From the NCBI GenBank assembly GCA_964618855.1, contig CAZUCD010000105.1:1-13047 (forward strand): a stretch of DNA of 13,047 nt, given 5' to 3'. The position numbers and the translations under genes are program-made. Positions 1-6,169 of the stretch are shown in pieces. This DNA comes from CAZUCD01 sp964618855. GTDB taxonomy: Bacteria > Sumerlaeota > Sumerlaeia > SLMS01 > JANRJK01. Numbering within the stretch: the stretch's first letter is position 1; the number at the start of each line of letters is the position of its first letter. Under the pieces are notes generated by a model. That model searched no databases. It was not told the origin of the DNA and saw only the letters and a list, made by a program, of their open reading frames with translations.

Positions 1-99
1 TAGCTCGAGCCACTGCGCGAGGGCGCCGATGTAGTTGCCGAGGTGCTGCGGCCCGGTGGGGCGGCTGCCCGAGAGGAGGATTTCCTTTTCGAGGGTCAT
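1..99 (-). CDS. trpS: Tryptophanyl-tRNA synthetase, N-terminal fragment (runs off the left edge)
   Basis: Only the first 33 codons are present. They encode a class I aminoacyl-tRNA synthetase N-terminus: after Met-Thr-Leu-Glu-Lys comes ILLSGSRPTGPQHLGNYIGA (residues 7-26). This is the TrpRS signature, with the PTG turn and the HLGN form of the HIGH motif that binds ATP. The enzyme charges tRNA-Trp in the cytoplasm. The ATG at 97-99 fits the usual distance of about 15-20 residues before HLGN. It starts 7 nt after the stop of the M50 protease gene, so the two are probably co-transcribed. From memory, an M50 protease gene next to trpS is a frequent arrangement in bacteria, often followed by scpA; what follows here lies outside the window. 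Confidence 0.93.
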   Translation of the reverse strand, partial: MTLEKEILLSGSRPTGPQHLGNYIGALAQWLEL

Positions 100-106
100 G
101 TCGGTG

Positions 107-832
107 TCAGATTCCCAGGGAGGTGGCCCATTGGACGCCGTAGAGGCCGGCGATGATCAGCAGGGCGAGGAGCATCTTGAAACCCGGTATCCAAAGAAGC
201 GCGTACAGGAGGAAGAACGAGAACGGCATGATGGCCACGAAGATCTGGCTGAGCCGGGGGGAATACTTGATCCACAGGTGCCAGGCGACGTGCGAACCGT
301 CCAGCGGCGGGAAGGGGATCATGTTGAAAACGGCCAATGCCACGTTCAGGAGGATCATCGCCTCGAGGCCCGCCGACACCACGCCGAGCGCCGTGACGGG
401 CATGCCCTCGGAGCCGCCAAGGAGGCTGATCGACGACACTCCGAACCCATCCGCCGAGCCATCGGAAGCGAAGCCGAGCGCCGAGCGAAGGAGAGCCGCC
501 CCGAAGGCGAGTATCAGGTTGCTCACGGGACCCGCGACCGCCACGACCGCGCCCCAGCTCGAACGCGGAAAGTTCAATTCCTGCACCGGCACCGGCTTCG
601 CCCACGCCAGAAGGGGGAAGCCCGAGAAGAACCCGAGTATCGGCATGACGACGGTGCCCACGGGGTCGATGTGCGCGATGGGGTTGAGCGTGATGCGCCC
701 CTGGTAGGCGGAGGTGTGGTCCCCGCCCCACTTTGCCGTCAGGGCGTGCGCGCACTCGTGGAAGCTGAGCGAGAAAAGCAGGATCGCATAGTACCCCAGG
801 AAGAGGGCTATGGTGTCTGCGGAGATGTCCAA
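107..832 (-). CDS. Site-2 protease family (M50) intramembrane zinc metalloprotease
   Basis: This 241-residue, mostly hydrophobic protein has the M50 zinc-protease layout. The first membrane segment (about residues 7-30) carries HECAH at 25-29, the HExxH zinc and catalytic motif. A central segment has GPVSNLILAF (101-110), and the third metal ligand region is NMIPFPPLDG (170-179), with Asp178 as the expected zinc ligand. More hydrophobic helices follow to the C-terminus. There is no PDZ domain, so it is the short family type rather than RseP. Family members cut transmembrane or near-membrane substrates in the bilayer; the substrate here is unknown. The apparent start is TTG (830-832) and no strong Shine-Dalgarno sequence is visible. 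The stop is 7 nt before the trpS start, so the two probably share a promoter in 833-1148. Confidence 0.9.
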   Translation of the reverse strand: MDISADTIALFLGYYAILLFSLSFHECAHALTAKWGGDHTSAYQGRITLNPIAHIDPVGTVVMPILGFFSGFPLLAWAKPVPVQELNFPRSSWGAVVAVAGPVSNLILAFGAALLRSALGFASDGSADGFGVSSISLLGGSEGMPVTALGVVSAGLEAMILLNVALAVFNMIPFPPLDGSHVAWHLWIKYSPRLSQIFVAIMPFSFFLLYALLWIPGFKMLLALLIIAGLYGVQWATSLGI

Positions 833-952
833 TTCGCGTGCAGCCGCCCTTCGGGTTGATGTGCGCGCATCAAGGGACGCGGGTGGGCGGCACGGCGTCG
901 AGCGGGAAGCGCAGGAGAAGGGCTGTTCGGTGCGAAGCGCGGTGGCAAAACA

Positions 953-1131
953 GATTCACCGCAGAGGGCGCAAAGGGCGCAGAGGAAAAGCGGTGAGGTG
1001 GGTGGTTGGCGGTCTCTGACGCCCTCCTGCCCTTGCATCTGTGCAATCCTACCTGCTGGCCCCGAGCGACGGCGCATCGAGGCGCGCCCCGGTAAGCTGC
1101 TCTGCGTCCTTCGCGTTCGCTGCGGTGAATC
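953..1131. repeat. Imperfect 32-bp inverted repeat (GCAGAGG/CGC type) in an otherwise empty 833-1148 gap
   Basis: The left arm at 953-984 begins GATTCACCGCAGAGGGCGCA. The reverse complement of the right arm at 1100-1131 begins GATTCACCGCAGCGAACGCG. The arms match at 27 of 32 positions and are 115 nt apart. The GCAGAGG/CGC periodicity is one I recall as a dispersed intergenic repeat in many environmental bacterial genomes. Translations of it, such as an LCALCALCGE string on the minus strand, are a common false ORF. The 316-nt gap between the end of the uricase gene (1149) and the M50 start (832) holds this repeat, a palindrome near its centre, and presumably the M50-trpS promoter. I see no credible gene in the gap. 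Confidence 0.7.
1033..1046. promoter_or_regulatory. 14-bp palindrome TTGCA-TCTG-TGCAA, copy 1 (possible operator)
   Basis: TTGCATCTGTGCAA has perfect 5-bp half-sites around a 4-bp centre. It lies near the middle of the larger inverted repeat at 953-1131, with 200 nt between it and the M50 start codon. The same 14 bases recur at 8108-8121 in another intergenic region. It could be a regulator site, or an inner hairpin of a repeat element. No known regulator is assigned. Confidence 0.4.
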
Positions 1132-1148
1132 GCCTATCGCGTACTCCG

Positions 1149-1997
1149 CTACCCGCGCGTGATCGTGGCCTCGATAAGGCCGTGCGGCTCGCTTGTCGGC
1201 ACGAAGATCTGGTTCGGGTTGTCCAGTCCGAACGGTTCGAGGTTCGCGAGCAGGTAGTGCTTGTTGGGGAGCGAGAGGCGGATTTCTGAAATCTCGGGCG
1301 CGGCGGCGAGGGCGGCGTCACCCATCGCGAGCAGTGTCTGCTGGACCGAGAGGCTCTTGTGGAAGGCGAACGTCTCCAGCATCGCGGTGCGGATCGCGCA
1401 GTAGGCGCGGTCGAAGGAGACCGCAGGCGAGGTGTACTTCCAGTTTGCGGCCACGGAGGTGGCGAAGATGCGGTCGTCGGTTTCCTTGAGGGTCGTGTAG
1501 CGGTCGCGGAGGTACCCGACGAAGGCGGAGTCCGTGGACTTGAGGGCGAGGAGGTCCTTCATGCCGCCCTCGACCGTGGCGCCTGTCTTCGTCACGATGA
1601 CCCGGGCGAGCCGCCGCTCGTTGCCGGCGCTTTCAAAGGTCGTGGGGTGCGGGCCCTTGGACGTCGTGACGCGGTGCCAGAGGCTCTGCTCGAGTTCGAC
1701 GCGCGCGCTGGTCACGAGGGCGGGGAACGAGGTCACGAAGTGGCGGCCGAGGATGAGGCCGAAGTCCTCGGCGCAGGCGAAAGTGTGCTGCCGCCCGAGT
1801 GCGTAGACGGTGTTCTTCTGCGTGTCGGTCGGGATGACCTTTGCGTTGTCGCCCGTGACGTGGGTGTCGGCAAAGTCGCCCTCGAGCGCCGTTGCGACGC
1901 AGACCTCGAAAATCTCGTGGCGGTCCGGAAGGCGGGTGGCCTTCAGCATGCGGACGAGGGATTTTCCGTAGTTGTTCTGCGCAAGGACTGCGGGCAT
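1149..1997 (-). CDS. uox: Uricase (urate oxidase)
   Basis: Cofactor-free urate oxidase, 282 residues and so within the usual 280-330 range. It oxidises urate with O2 to 5-hydroxyisourate and releases H2O2. The active-site set is complete: Lys12 (NNYGKS), Thr57-Asp58 in PTDTQKNTVY, Phe159, Arg176, Gln219 in SVQQTL, and Asn245/His247 in PNKHY. Thr57, Phe159 and Arg176 fall at the residue numbers I recall for the fungal enzyme, which suggests few gaps in the alignment. The two tandem T-fold (tunnelling) modules are implied by family. The PxxE-like C-terminal signal of peroxisomal uricases is not expected in a bacterium, and the chain ends in Thr-Arg-Gly. It is the last gene of the operon and starts 3 nt after the hydrolase that acts on its product. 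The ATG at 1995-1997 gives an ordinary N-terminus. Confidence 0.96.
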   Translation of the reverse strand: MPAVLAQNNYGKSLVRMLKATRLPDRHEIFEVCVATALEGDFADTHVTGDNAKVIPTDTQKNTVYALGRQHTFACAEDFGLILGRHFVTSFPALVTSARVELEQSLWHRVTTSKGPHPTTFESAGNERRLARVIVTKTGATVEGGMKDLLALKSTDSAFVGYLRDRYTTLKETDDRIFATSVAANWKYTSPAVSFDRAYCAIRTAMLETFAFHKSLSVQQTLLAMGDAALAAAPEISEIRLSLPNKHYLLANLEPFGLDNPNQIFVPTSEPHGLIEATITRG

Positions 1998-2000
1998 GGT

Positions 2001-2351
2001 TCAGGATCCCCGGTATGTCGAGTACCCGTACGGGCTGATGAGCAGCGGTACGTGGTAGTGCTCGTTCGAGTGAAGGATTTCGAACACGACCGAAACGTAG
2101 GGATAAAATCCACGGATGGCAAGGGAATCGAAATAGGAGCCCGTGTCGAAGGTGATGCGGTAGAGGCCCGGTGCGAGCGGCAGGCCGGCGGGTAGCAGTG
2201 TGCGCAGGCGTCCGTCGGCGTCGGTCTCGCCGCGGGCCATCTCTTGCCACTCCCCCGCCCCGGCCAGGATGTCGAGCTGGATGGGGACGGCGGCGGCGGG
2301 GCGGCCCAGCGCGGTGTCGAGTACGTGTGTGGTGATGGGGCTGGTGCTCAT
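2001..2351 (-). CDS. hiuH: 5-hydroxyisourate hydrolase (transthyretin-like)
   Basis: Transthyretin-fold hydrolase of 116 residues, full length for the family. It opens the ring of unstable 5-hydroxyisourate to give 2-oxo-4-hydroxy-4-carboxy-5-ureidoimidazoline (OHCU). Diagnostic features are THVLD at the N-terminus (His9), DGRLR (46-50), HYHVPLLISPYGYSTYRGS at the C-terminus with His98 and His100, and the terminal Tyr-Arg-Gly-Ser that separates this enzyme from true transthyretins. No signal peptide is present, so it is cytosolic. The gene starts inside the stop of uraD as an ATGA overlap (2348-2351) and ends 3 nt before the uricase gene. This spacing favours tightly coupled translation of three consecutive steps, although the gene order is not the reaction order. 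Confidence 0.96.
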   Translation of the reverse strand: MSTSPITTHVLDTALGRPAAAVPIQLDILAGAGEWQEMARGETDADGRLRTLLPAGLPLAPGLYRITFDTGSYFDSLAIRGFYPYVSVVFEILHSNEHYHVPLLISPYGYSTYRGS

Positions 2352-2854
2352 TCGGCGAGGAGTTTCTCCAGTCGGATGTGCGTGATCTTGTTTTCCTCGG
2401 TAGCGGAGCGGCGAAGCTCCGTTGCTGCGTCGTTCTCAAGTGAGGCCCGCAGGATCGCGAGCATCTCGCCGGCGGACTTTCCCGTCGCGCACACGATGAA
2501 GATGTAGCCGTACCTGCGCTCGTGTTCCTCATTCAGGTCGAGGAGGGCCTGAATGGTTTCCTCGTCGGCGGCGGAGACCTTGGACTGCTCGCCCTGCGCC
2601 CATGCCGCTGTGGACTTGAACTTCTCGCGCATGGCGTCCCTGCTGCCGATGCGCGGATGGCAGGAGAATGCTTCGCGCCAGTCCCCCTCGCCGATCTCCC
2701 ACCAGAAGAGGTTGGCGTAGGTGTGCAGTTGCGCCTCCGTGGCGTAGGGGCGCGCGCCCACCATCGCCGCAGCCCATGCCCGCGAGCCGCAGACGCGCCG
2801 GAAGGCTTCCTCGGCTTCGTTCGCCGGCAGGGAGTTGAGGTGTTCGAGAGTCAT
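2348..2854 (-). CDS. uraD: OHCU decarboxylase
   Basis: This 168-residue protein matches the full length of 2-oxo-4-hydroxy-4-carboxy-5-ureidoimidazoline decarboxylase, which forms S-allantoin stereospecifically. Visible family motifs are SCHPRIGS (64-71) with catalytic His66, WAQGEQSKV (85-93) with Glu89-Gln90, YGYIFIVCATGKSA (115-128), and a C-terminal RLEKLLAE that contains Arg161. The His, Glu and Arg correspond to the three active-site residues of the family. The start is ATG at 2852-2854; the frame is open further upstream but that would run into allantoicase. The sequence before the ATG has no clear Shine-Dalgarno motif, unusual beside its neighbours. A 158-nt gap, the longest in the operon, separates it from alc and contains a small tandem repeat. 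A second promoter there is possible but not shown. Confidence 0.95.
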   Translation of the reverse strand: MTLEHLNSLPANEAEEAFRRVCGSRAWAAAMVGARPYATEAQLHTYANLFWWEIGEGDWREAFSCHPRIGSRDAMREKFKSTAAWAQGEQSKVSAADEETIQALLDLNEEHERRYGYIFIVCATGKSAGEMLAILRASLENDAATELRRSATEENKITHIRLEKLLAE

Positions 2855-2973
2855 GGTGTGCGGGAGTGAGAGAGGTTCCGGGATTTGGGTGTCACGCGCT
2901 CGCAACGGCGATTTGGCCCACGCCCCCGGTAACCGGCTGCCTTCGCCCGTCCACCGAAAACTGGAACCCATCC

Positions 2974-2994
2974 CCGACTCGCGACTCCCGACTC
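2974..2994. repeat. Three tandem heptamers (C/G)CGACTC in the alc-uraD gap
   Basis: CCGACTC, GCGACTC and CCGACTC lie head to tail in the only long gap of the purine operon. Read on the transcribed strand this is a GAGTCGG/GAGTCGC heptamer run. It may be a remnant of a dispersed heptameric repeat or a replication-slippage product. The rest of the gap (2855-3012) shows no gene. Confidence 0.6.
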
Positions 2995-3012
2995 TCGGTT
3001 TCAGATCTGCTC

Positions 3013-4029
3013 CTACGCGAGCGTCCCCATCATGCGGATGCGGTTGATGCCGCCGTCGGGGAAAATCTGGACGCGCACGTGGTTGATCGAGCCGGTCTTC
3101 ATGACTTCCTGCTCGAAGATGTTCAACTTTCCGCCCTGCACCTTCACGCGGTTGAGGATGGGCTTCCAGGCGATGCTCTTGCCGATGGGCAGCTTGCCCG
3201 TGTCGCTCTTGAAGTTGCAGCCGTCGATCTGGACGGTGTCGGGGAAGTTGCCGCGGAAGTATGTCGTGTCGAGCATGATGCGGCTTACCTCGCCCGGTGC
3301 GCCGAAGCGGATGATGACCCAGTCCGAGTCCTGCATGAGCTTCTCGAAGGAGTCGCGGCGCTTGCGCTTCGTCTCCCATCCGTCACCCATGTTCACGGGC
3401 GAGTTCGGCAGGATGACGTTGTTCTTCTTTCCGAAGAAGTCGTCATTGGCGAGGATTACCTTGCTGCCGAGGCGCACGGAGGCCAGGTCCACGAGTTCCT
3501 TGTTCTGGCGGAGCTGATTAAGGTCGGGGACGACTTCGCCGTGGACACGCAGGCGCGCGACGCCGCCGTCGGGGTAGATGTTGAGCCGCAGGTGCGTGAA
3601 GCGGCTCGAGTTTGAGATCTCGATGAGGTTGCGCTTGCCGCCTTCGAGCGAGGTCTTCTTCACGAGTTCGACCCACTTGACCTGCTCGGGGGAGAACGTC
3701 ACGTCCGGGCCGGACGGGAAGTCGCACGCGTCGATGGACGCGGCCTGTGGGAAGTTGCCGACGAAGTGGTTGGTGTCGATGTCCAGGCCGTGGATGATGC
3801 CGGGCAGGCCCAGGCGGATGATGCACCAGTCATGGCCGGCGACGCGCTTGCGGCGCGTTTCCCAGCCGTCCATCCACTTGCCGTTCTCGGTGAACTTGTC
3901 GGGGATGAAGACTCCGCGGCCCGACTTGAGGAGGTTCTCCTTGGGGGCGAAGAACTCGTCGCTGGCGGCCAGGGCGACTCCGCCCACGCTTTCCGCCGCG
4001 AGATCGATCATGTCCACGAAGACACCCAT
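3013..4029 (-). CDS. alc: Allantoicase
   Basis: Allantoate amidinohydrolase of 338 residues, full length. It splits allantoate into ureidoglycolate and urea. The internal duplication typical of the family is plain. Repeat 1 (about 23-165) has SDEFFAP, DGWETRRKR (54-62), HFVGNFP and IYPDGGVARLRVHGE (151-165). Repeat 2 (about 194-335) has NDDFFGKKNN, DGWETKRKR (216-224), YFRGNFP and IFPDGGINRIRMMG (322-335). Each is a jelly-roll module. The ATG at 4027-4029 is supported by an AGGAG at 4037-4041 (minus strand) with 7-nt spacing. The gene lies 15 nt downstream of the allantoinase stop, so substrate and product steps sit side by side. It yields urea directly, unlike the allantoate amidohydrolase (AllC) route, which releases ammonia. 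Confidence 0.96.
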   Translation of the reverse strand: MGVFVDMIDLAAESVGGVALAASDEFFAPKENLLKSGRGVFIPDKFTENGKWMDGWETRRKRVAGHDWCIIRLGLPGIIHGLDIDTNHFVGNFPQAASIDACDFPSGPDVTFSPEQVKWVELVKKTSLEGGKRNLIEISNSSRFTHLRLNIYPDGGVARLRVHGEVVPDLNQLRQNKELVDLASVRLGSKVILANDDFFGKKNNVILPNSPVNMGDGWETKRKRRDSFEKLMQDSDWVIIRFGAPGEVSRIMLDTTYFRGNFPDTVQIDGCNFKSDTGKLPIGKSIAWKPILNRVKVQGGKLNIFEQEVMKTGSINHVRVQIFPDGGINRIRMMGTLA

Positions 4030-4036
4030 GTCGCTG

Positions 4037-4041
4037 CTCCT
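4037..4041 (-). promoter_or_regulatory. Shine-Dalgarno site of allantoicase
   Basis: AGGAG on the minus strand, 7 nt before the alc ATG. It lies in the 15-nt gap after allB, so allantoicase has its own initiation signal rather than depending on stop/start overlap. It is the best such site in the operon and fixes the alc start. Confidence 0.7.
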
Positions 4042-4044
4042 GAG

Positions 4045-5391
4045 TTAACTTCTCGTGAGGATGCTTCCGCCACCTGAGGCAAACCCGCCGACGCGGCCCG
4101 AATGGATGCATCGTCCGCGACGCCAGACTTCCTTCACTTCCCCGGCCAGCTCCAATCCGTCGTAGGGCGTGATCGGGTGCCGGTGCTCCAGCCTTGATCC
4201 CGATACGATTGAACCTGCCGAGGCGTCAAACAAGACGAAATCGGCATCGAACCCGGGCGCAAGCTGTCCCTTGCGATTCTGCATGCCTGCGAGCTTCGCC
4301 GGAGCTGTGGACATCCAGCGTGCGAGGTCCGCCAGGGCGAAACCGCGCGCCCTCGCGCCAGTCCACGTCGCGCGCAGTCCGAGTTGCAGGGATGCGATCC
4401 CCCCCCAAGCCGCAAAGAAGTCGCCCGCCTCCCTGCCCTTCATCGAAGGAGGGCAGGGCGAATGATCCGTGGCGACCATGTCGAGGGTGCCGTCCCGCAG
4501 GCCCTCCCAGAGGGCCTCGCGGTTCTCACGCCCCCGGATGGGGGGCGCGCATTTGTACTCCGTGGCGCCGTCCGGGATGTCTTCCTCGGCGAAGTAAAGG
4601 TAATGGGGACAAGTCTCTGCGGTGATGGGGAGCCCTTCATTGCGCGCGTCTCGGAGGAGCGGGAGCACCTCCTTCGCCGCGACGTGGACAACGTGTGTGC
4701 GGCACCCTGTCTCGCGGCAGAGGCGAATGAGCATCCCGACGGCAGCCACTTCGCACGCAGGGGGACGGGAGGCACTCCAAGTGGCGTGTCTCCTGGGGTC
4801 GGCGCCCGGTCTGGGGGGGATCTCAATCTCCGCGTGCGCCAAGAGGGGGAGGCCGAGGCGCGCCAGGATGGGCATGGCGTCGGCCAACTCGCGCTCACCT
4901 GCGGCGGGGAACTCGTCGATCCCGGAGTGAACCATGAAGCACTTGAAGCCGAGGACGCCCTCGGCGGCGAGGGGCTCGATTTCGGCGGCATTGCCGGGCA
5001 CGATCCCTCCCCAAAAACCGATGTCCACGATGGACTTTTCCTGGGCGACAGCTCGCTTGGCGCGCAGCGCTGGCACCGTGGTGGTGACTGGCGAGCAGTT
5101 GAGCGGCATGTCCACGAGCGTGGTGACTCCCCCCGCCGCCGCCGCCCGCGTGCCGGTCGTCAGGCCCTCCCACTCCTCGCGCCCGGGTTCATTGAGATGA
5201 ACGTGGGTGTCCACCAGGCCTGGCAGGACGGCGAGGCGGCCAACCTCGATGATCTCCATCCCCGGTTGGGCGCGGACGGAACCGAGGGGTTCGAGCGCGC
5301 GGATGCGCTCTCCCTCGATGACGAGATCGGCTGGACGCAAGCCAGCGGGAGTGGCGATTTCGTGCCCACGCACGACGAGAAGCGGGCTCAT
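4045..5391 (-). CDS. allB: Allantoinase (cyclic amidohydrolase)
   Basis: Dihydroorotase/allantoinase-type amidohydrolase of 448 residues that hydrolyses allantoin to allantoate. The binuclear metal site is complete: His63 and His65 in DTHVHLNEPG (61-70), carbamylated Lys150 in GFKCFM, His186 in LLAHAE, His236 in THVVHVAA, and Asp309 in VATDHSPC. All match the expected order. MPLNCSP and CAPPIRG are further allantoinase-like segments, which favour this over hydantoinase or dihydroorotase; the operon context settles it. I chose the ATG at 5389-5391, which overlaps the upstream stop as ATGA. The open frame reaches 5487, but that extension would lie inside the MocA-like gene and lacks family resemblance. 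An 8-base G run on the coding strand (4399-4406) encodes Gly330-Gly331. Confidence 0.95.
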   Translation of the reverse strand: MSPLLVVRGHEIATPAGLRPADLVIEGERIRALEPLGSVRAQPGMEIIEVGRLAVLPGLVDTHVHLNEPGREEWEGLTTGTRAAAAGGVTTLVDMPLNCSPVTTTVPALRAKRAVAQEKSIVDIGFWGGIVPGNAAEIEPLAAEGVLGFKCFMVHSGIDEFPAAGERELADAMPILARLGLPLLAHAEIEIPPRPGADPRRHATWSASRPPACEVAAVGMLIRLCRETGCRTHVVHVAAKEVLPLLRDARNEGLPITAETCPHYLYFAEEDIPDGATEYKCAPPIRGRENREALWEGLRDGTLDMVATDHSPCPPSMKGREAGDFFAAWGGIASLQLGLRATWTGARARGFALADLARWMSTAPAKLAGMQNRKGQLAPGFDADFVLFDASAGSIVSGSRLEHRHPITPYDGLELAGEVKEVWRRGRCIHSGRVGGFASGGGSILTRS

Positions 5392-6035
5392 TCCGGAGAC
5401 ACTCCCTGCATTGCCGCGAATCGTGCGCGCCAGGACTGGTCGTCGTCCCATCGGTCTCCCGCCCGGGACTCCAGCCATGCCTGCCACGACGGATCATCAT
5501 TCCAGTTCAGCACGACCGTAGGATCATCGACCGGGAGACGCAAGGCGCCTTGGCGTTTGAGGAAGTCGTCCAGCCTCGAGCGGGCCGGGTCCTCCCCCAT
5601 GATGGCAAGAAGGCAGGAAGGCGTGAGCAGGACGGGATGCCCGCCCTTTCCTGCATACTCCGGGTGAACCGCTTCGTGCCCGGCGAGGGACCGAAGGAGA
5701 AGGCCCACCATCGCCGGGTCCGGCGCAGGACAGTCGATGGGAGTGATGAACGCGCATGGCCCGAGCGGCGAGAGCGCACACGCGGCAACCTGAAGCGACC
5801 GCACGGGTCCGAGTTCCGTCTCCGGATTGGGCACGGCACGGAGTCCCGGAACGCACGCGACATCCGGGAGCGGAAACGACGGGTTCCAGGTTGCGATCAT
5901 TCGCGAGGCGCCAAGCCGACTCCAGATGCGTGCGAGTGCGAGGACCCACGGCTCACCCCCGAACGGACGCAGGGGTTTCGGCGTGGGTGACCGGGAGCTT
6001 CGACCGGCAGCGAGGATGATGACATCGAAGGGCAC
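5388..6035 (-). CDS. MocA/MobA-like nucleotidyltransferase (probable molybdenum cofactor cytidylyltransferase)
   Basis: Rossmann-type nucleotidyltransferase of 215 residues. The N-terminus VIILAAGRSSRSPTPKPLRP (5-24) is the LAAGxSxRMGxxK nucleotide-binding loop, but Met-Gly is replaced by Ser-Pro. TPIDCP (98-103) has the metal-binding Asp101; GKGGHPVLL (129-137) matches the MocA GRRGHPVLF segment, and VVLNWNDDPSW resembles the lNiNtPeDl end motif. MocA attaches CMP to molybdopterin for xanthine dehydrogenase-type enzymes, which fits the first gene of a purine operon. The start is GTG (6033-6035) with no obvious Shine-Dalgarno site. The tail repeats a DDPSWQAW/DDDQSWRAR pattern. The operon context supports Moco maturation over sugar-nucleotide synthesis, but substrate specificity is inference, and the xanthine dehydrogenase itself is not in the window. 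Confidence 0.78.
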   Translation of the reverse strand: MPFDVIILAAGRSSRSPTPKPLRPFGGEPWVLALARIWSRLGASRMIATWNPSFPLPDVACVPGLRAVPNPETELGPVRSLQVAACALSPLGPCAFITPIDCPAPDPAMVGLLLRSLAGHEAVHPEYAGKGGHPVLLTPSCLLAIMGEDPARSRLDDFLKRQGALRLPVDDPTVVLNWNDDPSWQAWLESRAGDRWDDDQSWRARFAAMQGVSPE

Positions 6036-6099
6036 GGGGATCGTGTCGCGCCGGCGCCGTGCGTGGGCAACGTGAAGGCGCCGGGCTCTGGGTTTCGTT

Positions 6100-6122
6100 T
6101 GCCGCGCGGGGTCCCCGCGGCA
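6100..6122. promoter_or_regulatory. GC-rich inverted repeat in the divergent intergenic region
   Basis: TGCCGCG(CG)GGG-GTC-CCCGCGGCA forms ten paired positions with a 2-nt CG bulge in the left arm. It sits between the leftward purine operon (start 6035) and the rightward aldo/keto reductase (start 6170). It could be an operator for either gene or a structured 5' leader. I found no convincing -35/-10 pair in this 134-nt gap. Confidence 0.35.
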
Positions 6123-6169
6123 TCATCCTTGCACATCCACTGCACACACCCAAAACAGGACTCCCCACC

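Noticed and set aside
35..859. Long plus-strand open frame opposite the M50 protease
   Set aside because: It is a low-complexity Arg/Glu/His-rich shadow of a gene with clear metalloprotease motifs on the other strand.
1033..1046. Sigma-54 promoter reading of the TTGCA half-site
   Set aside because: No GG lies 10 nt before the GC at either copy of the palindrome.
808..1077. Minus-strand frame containing an LCALCALCGE string
   Set aside because: This is the translation of the GCAGAGG/CGC repeat, a common false ORF; there is no other support.
4384..5667. 427-codon plus-strand frame opposite allB and the MocA-like gene
   Set aside because: Shadow frame in GC-rich DNA; the opposite strand encodes a complete allantoinase metal site.
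6129..6145. Third copy of the TTGCA palindrome upstream of the aldo/keto reductase (TTGCACATCCACTGCA)
   Set aside because: The half-site spacing is 7 rather than 4 and the centre differs; it is only a partial resemblance.
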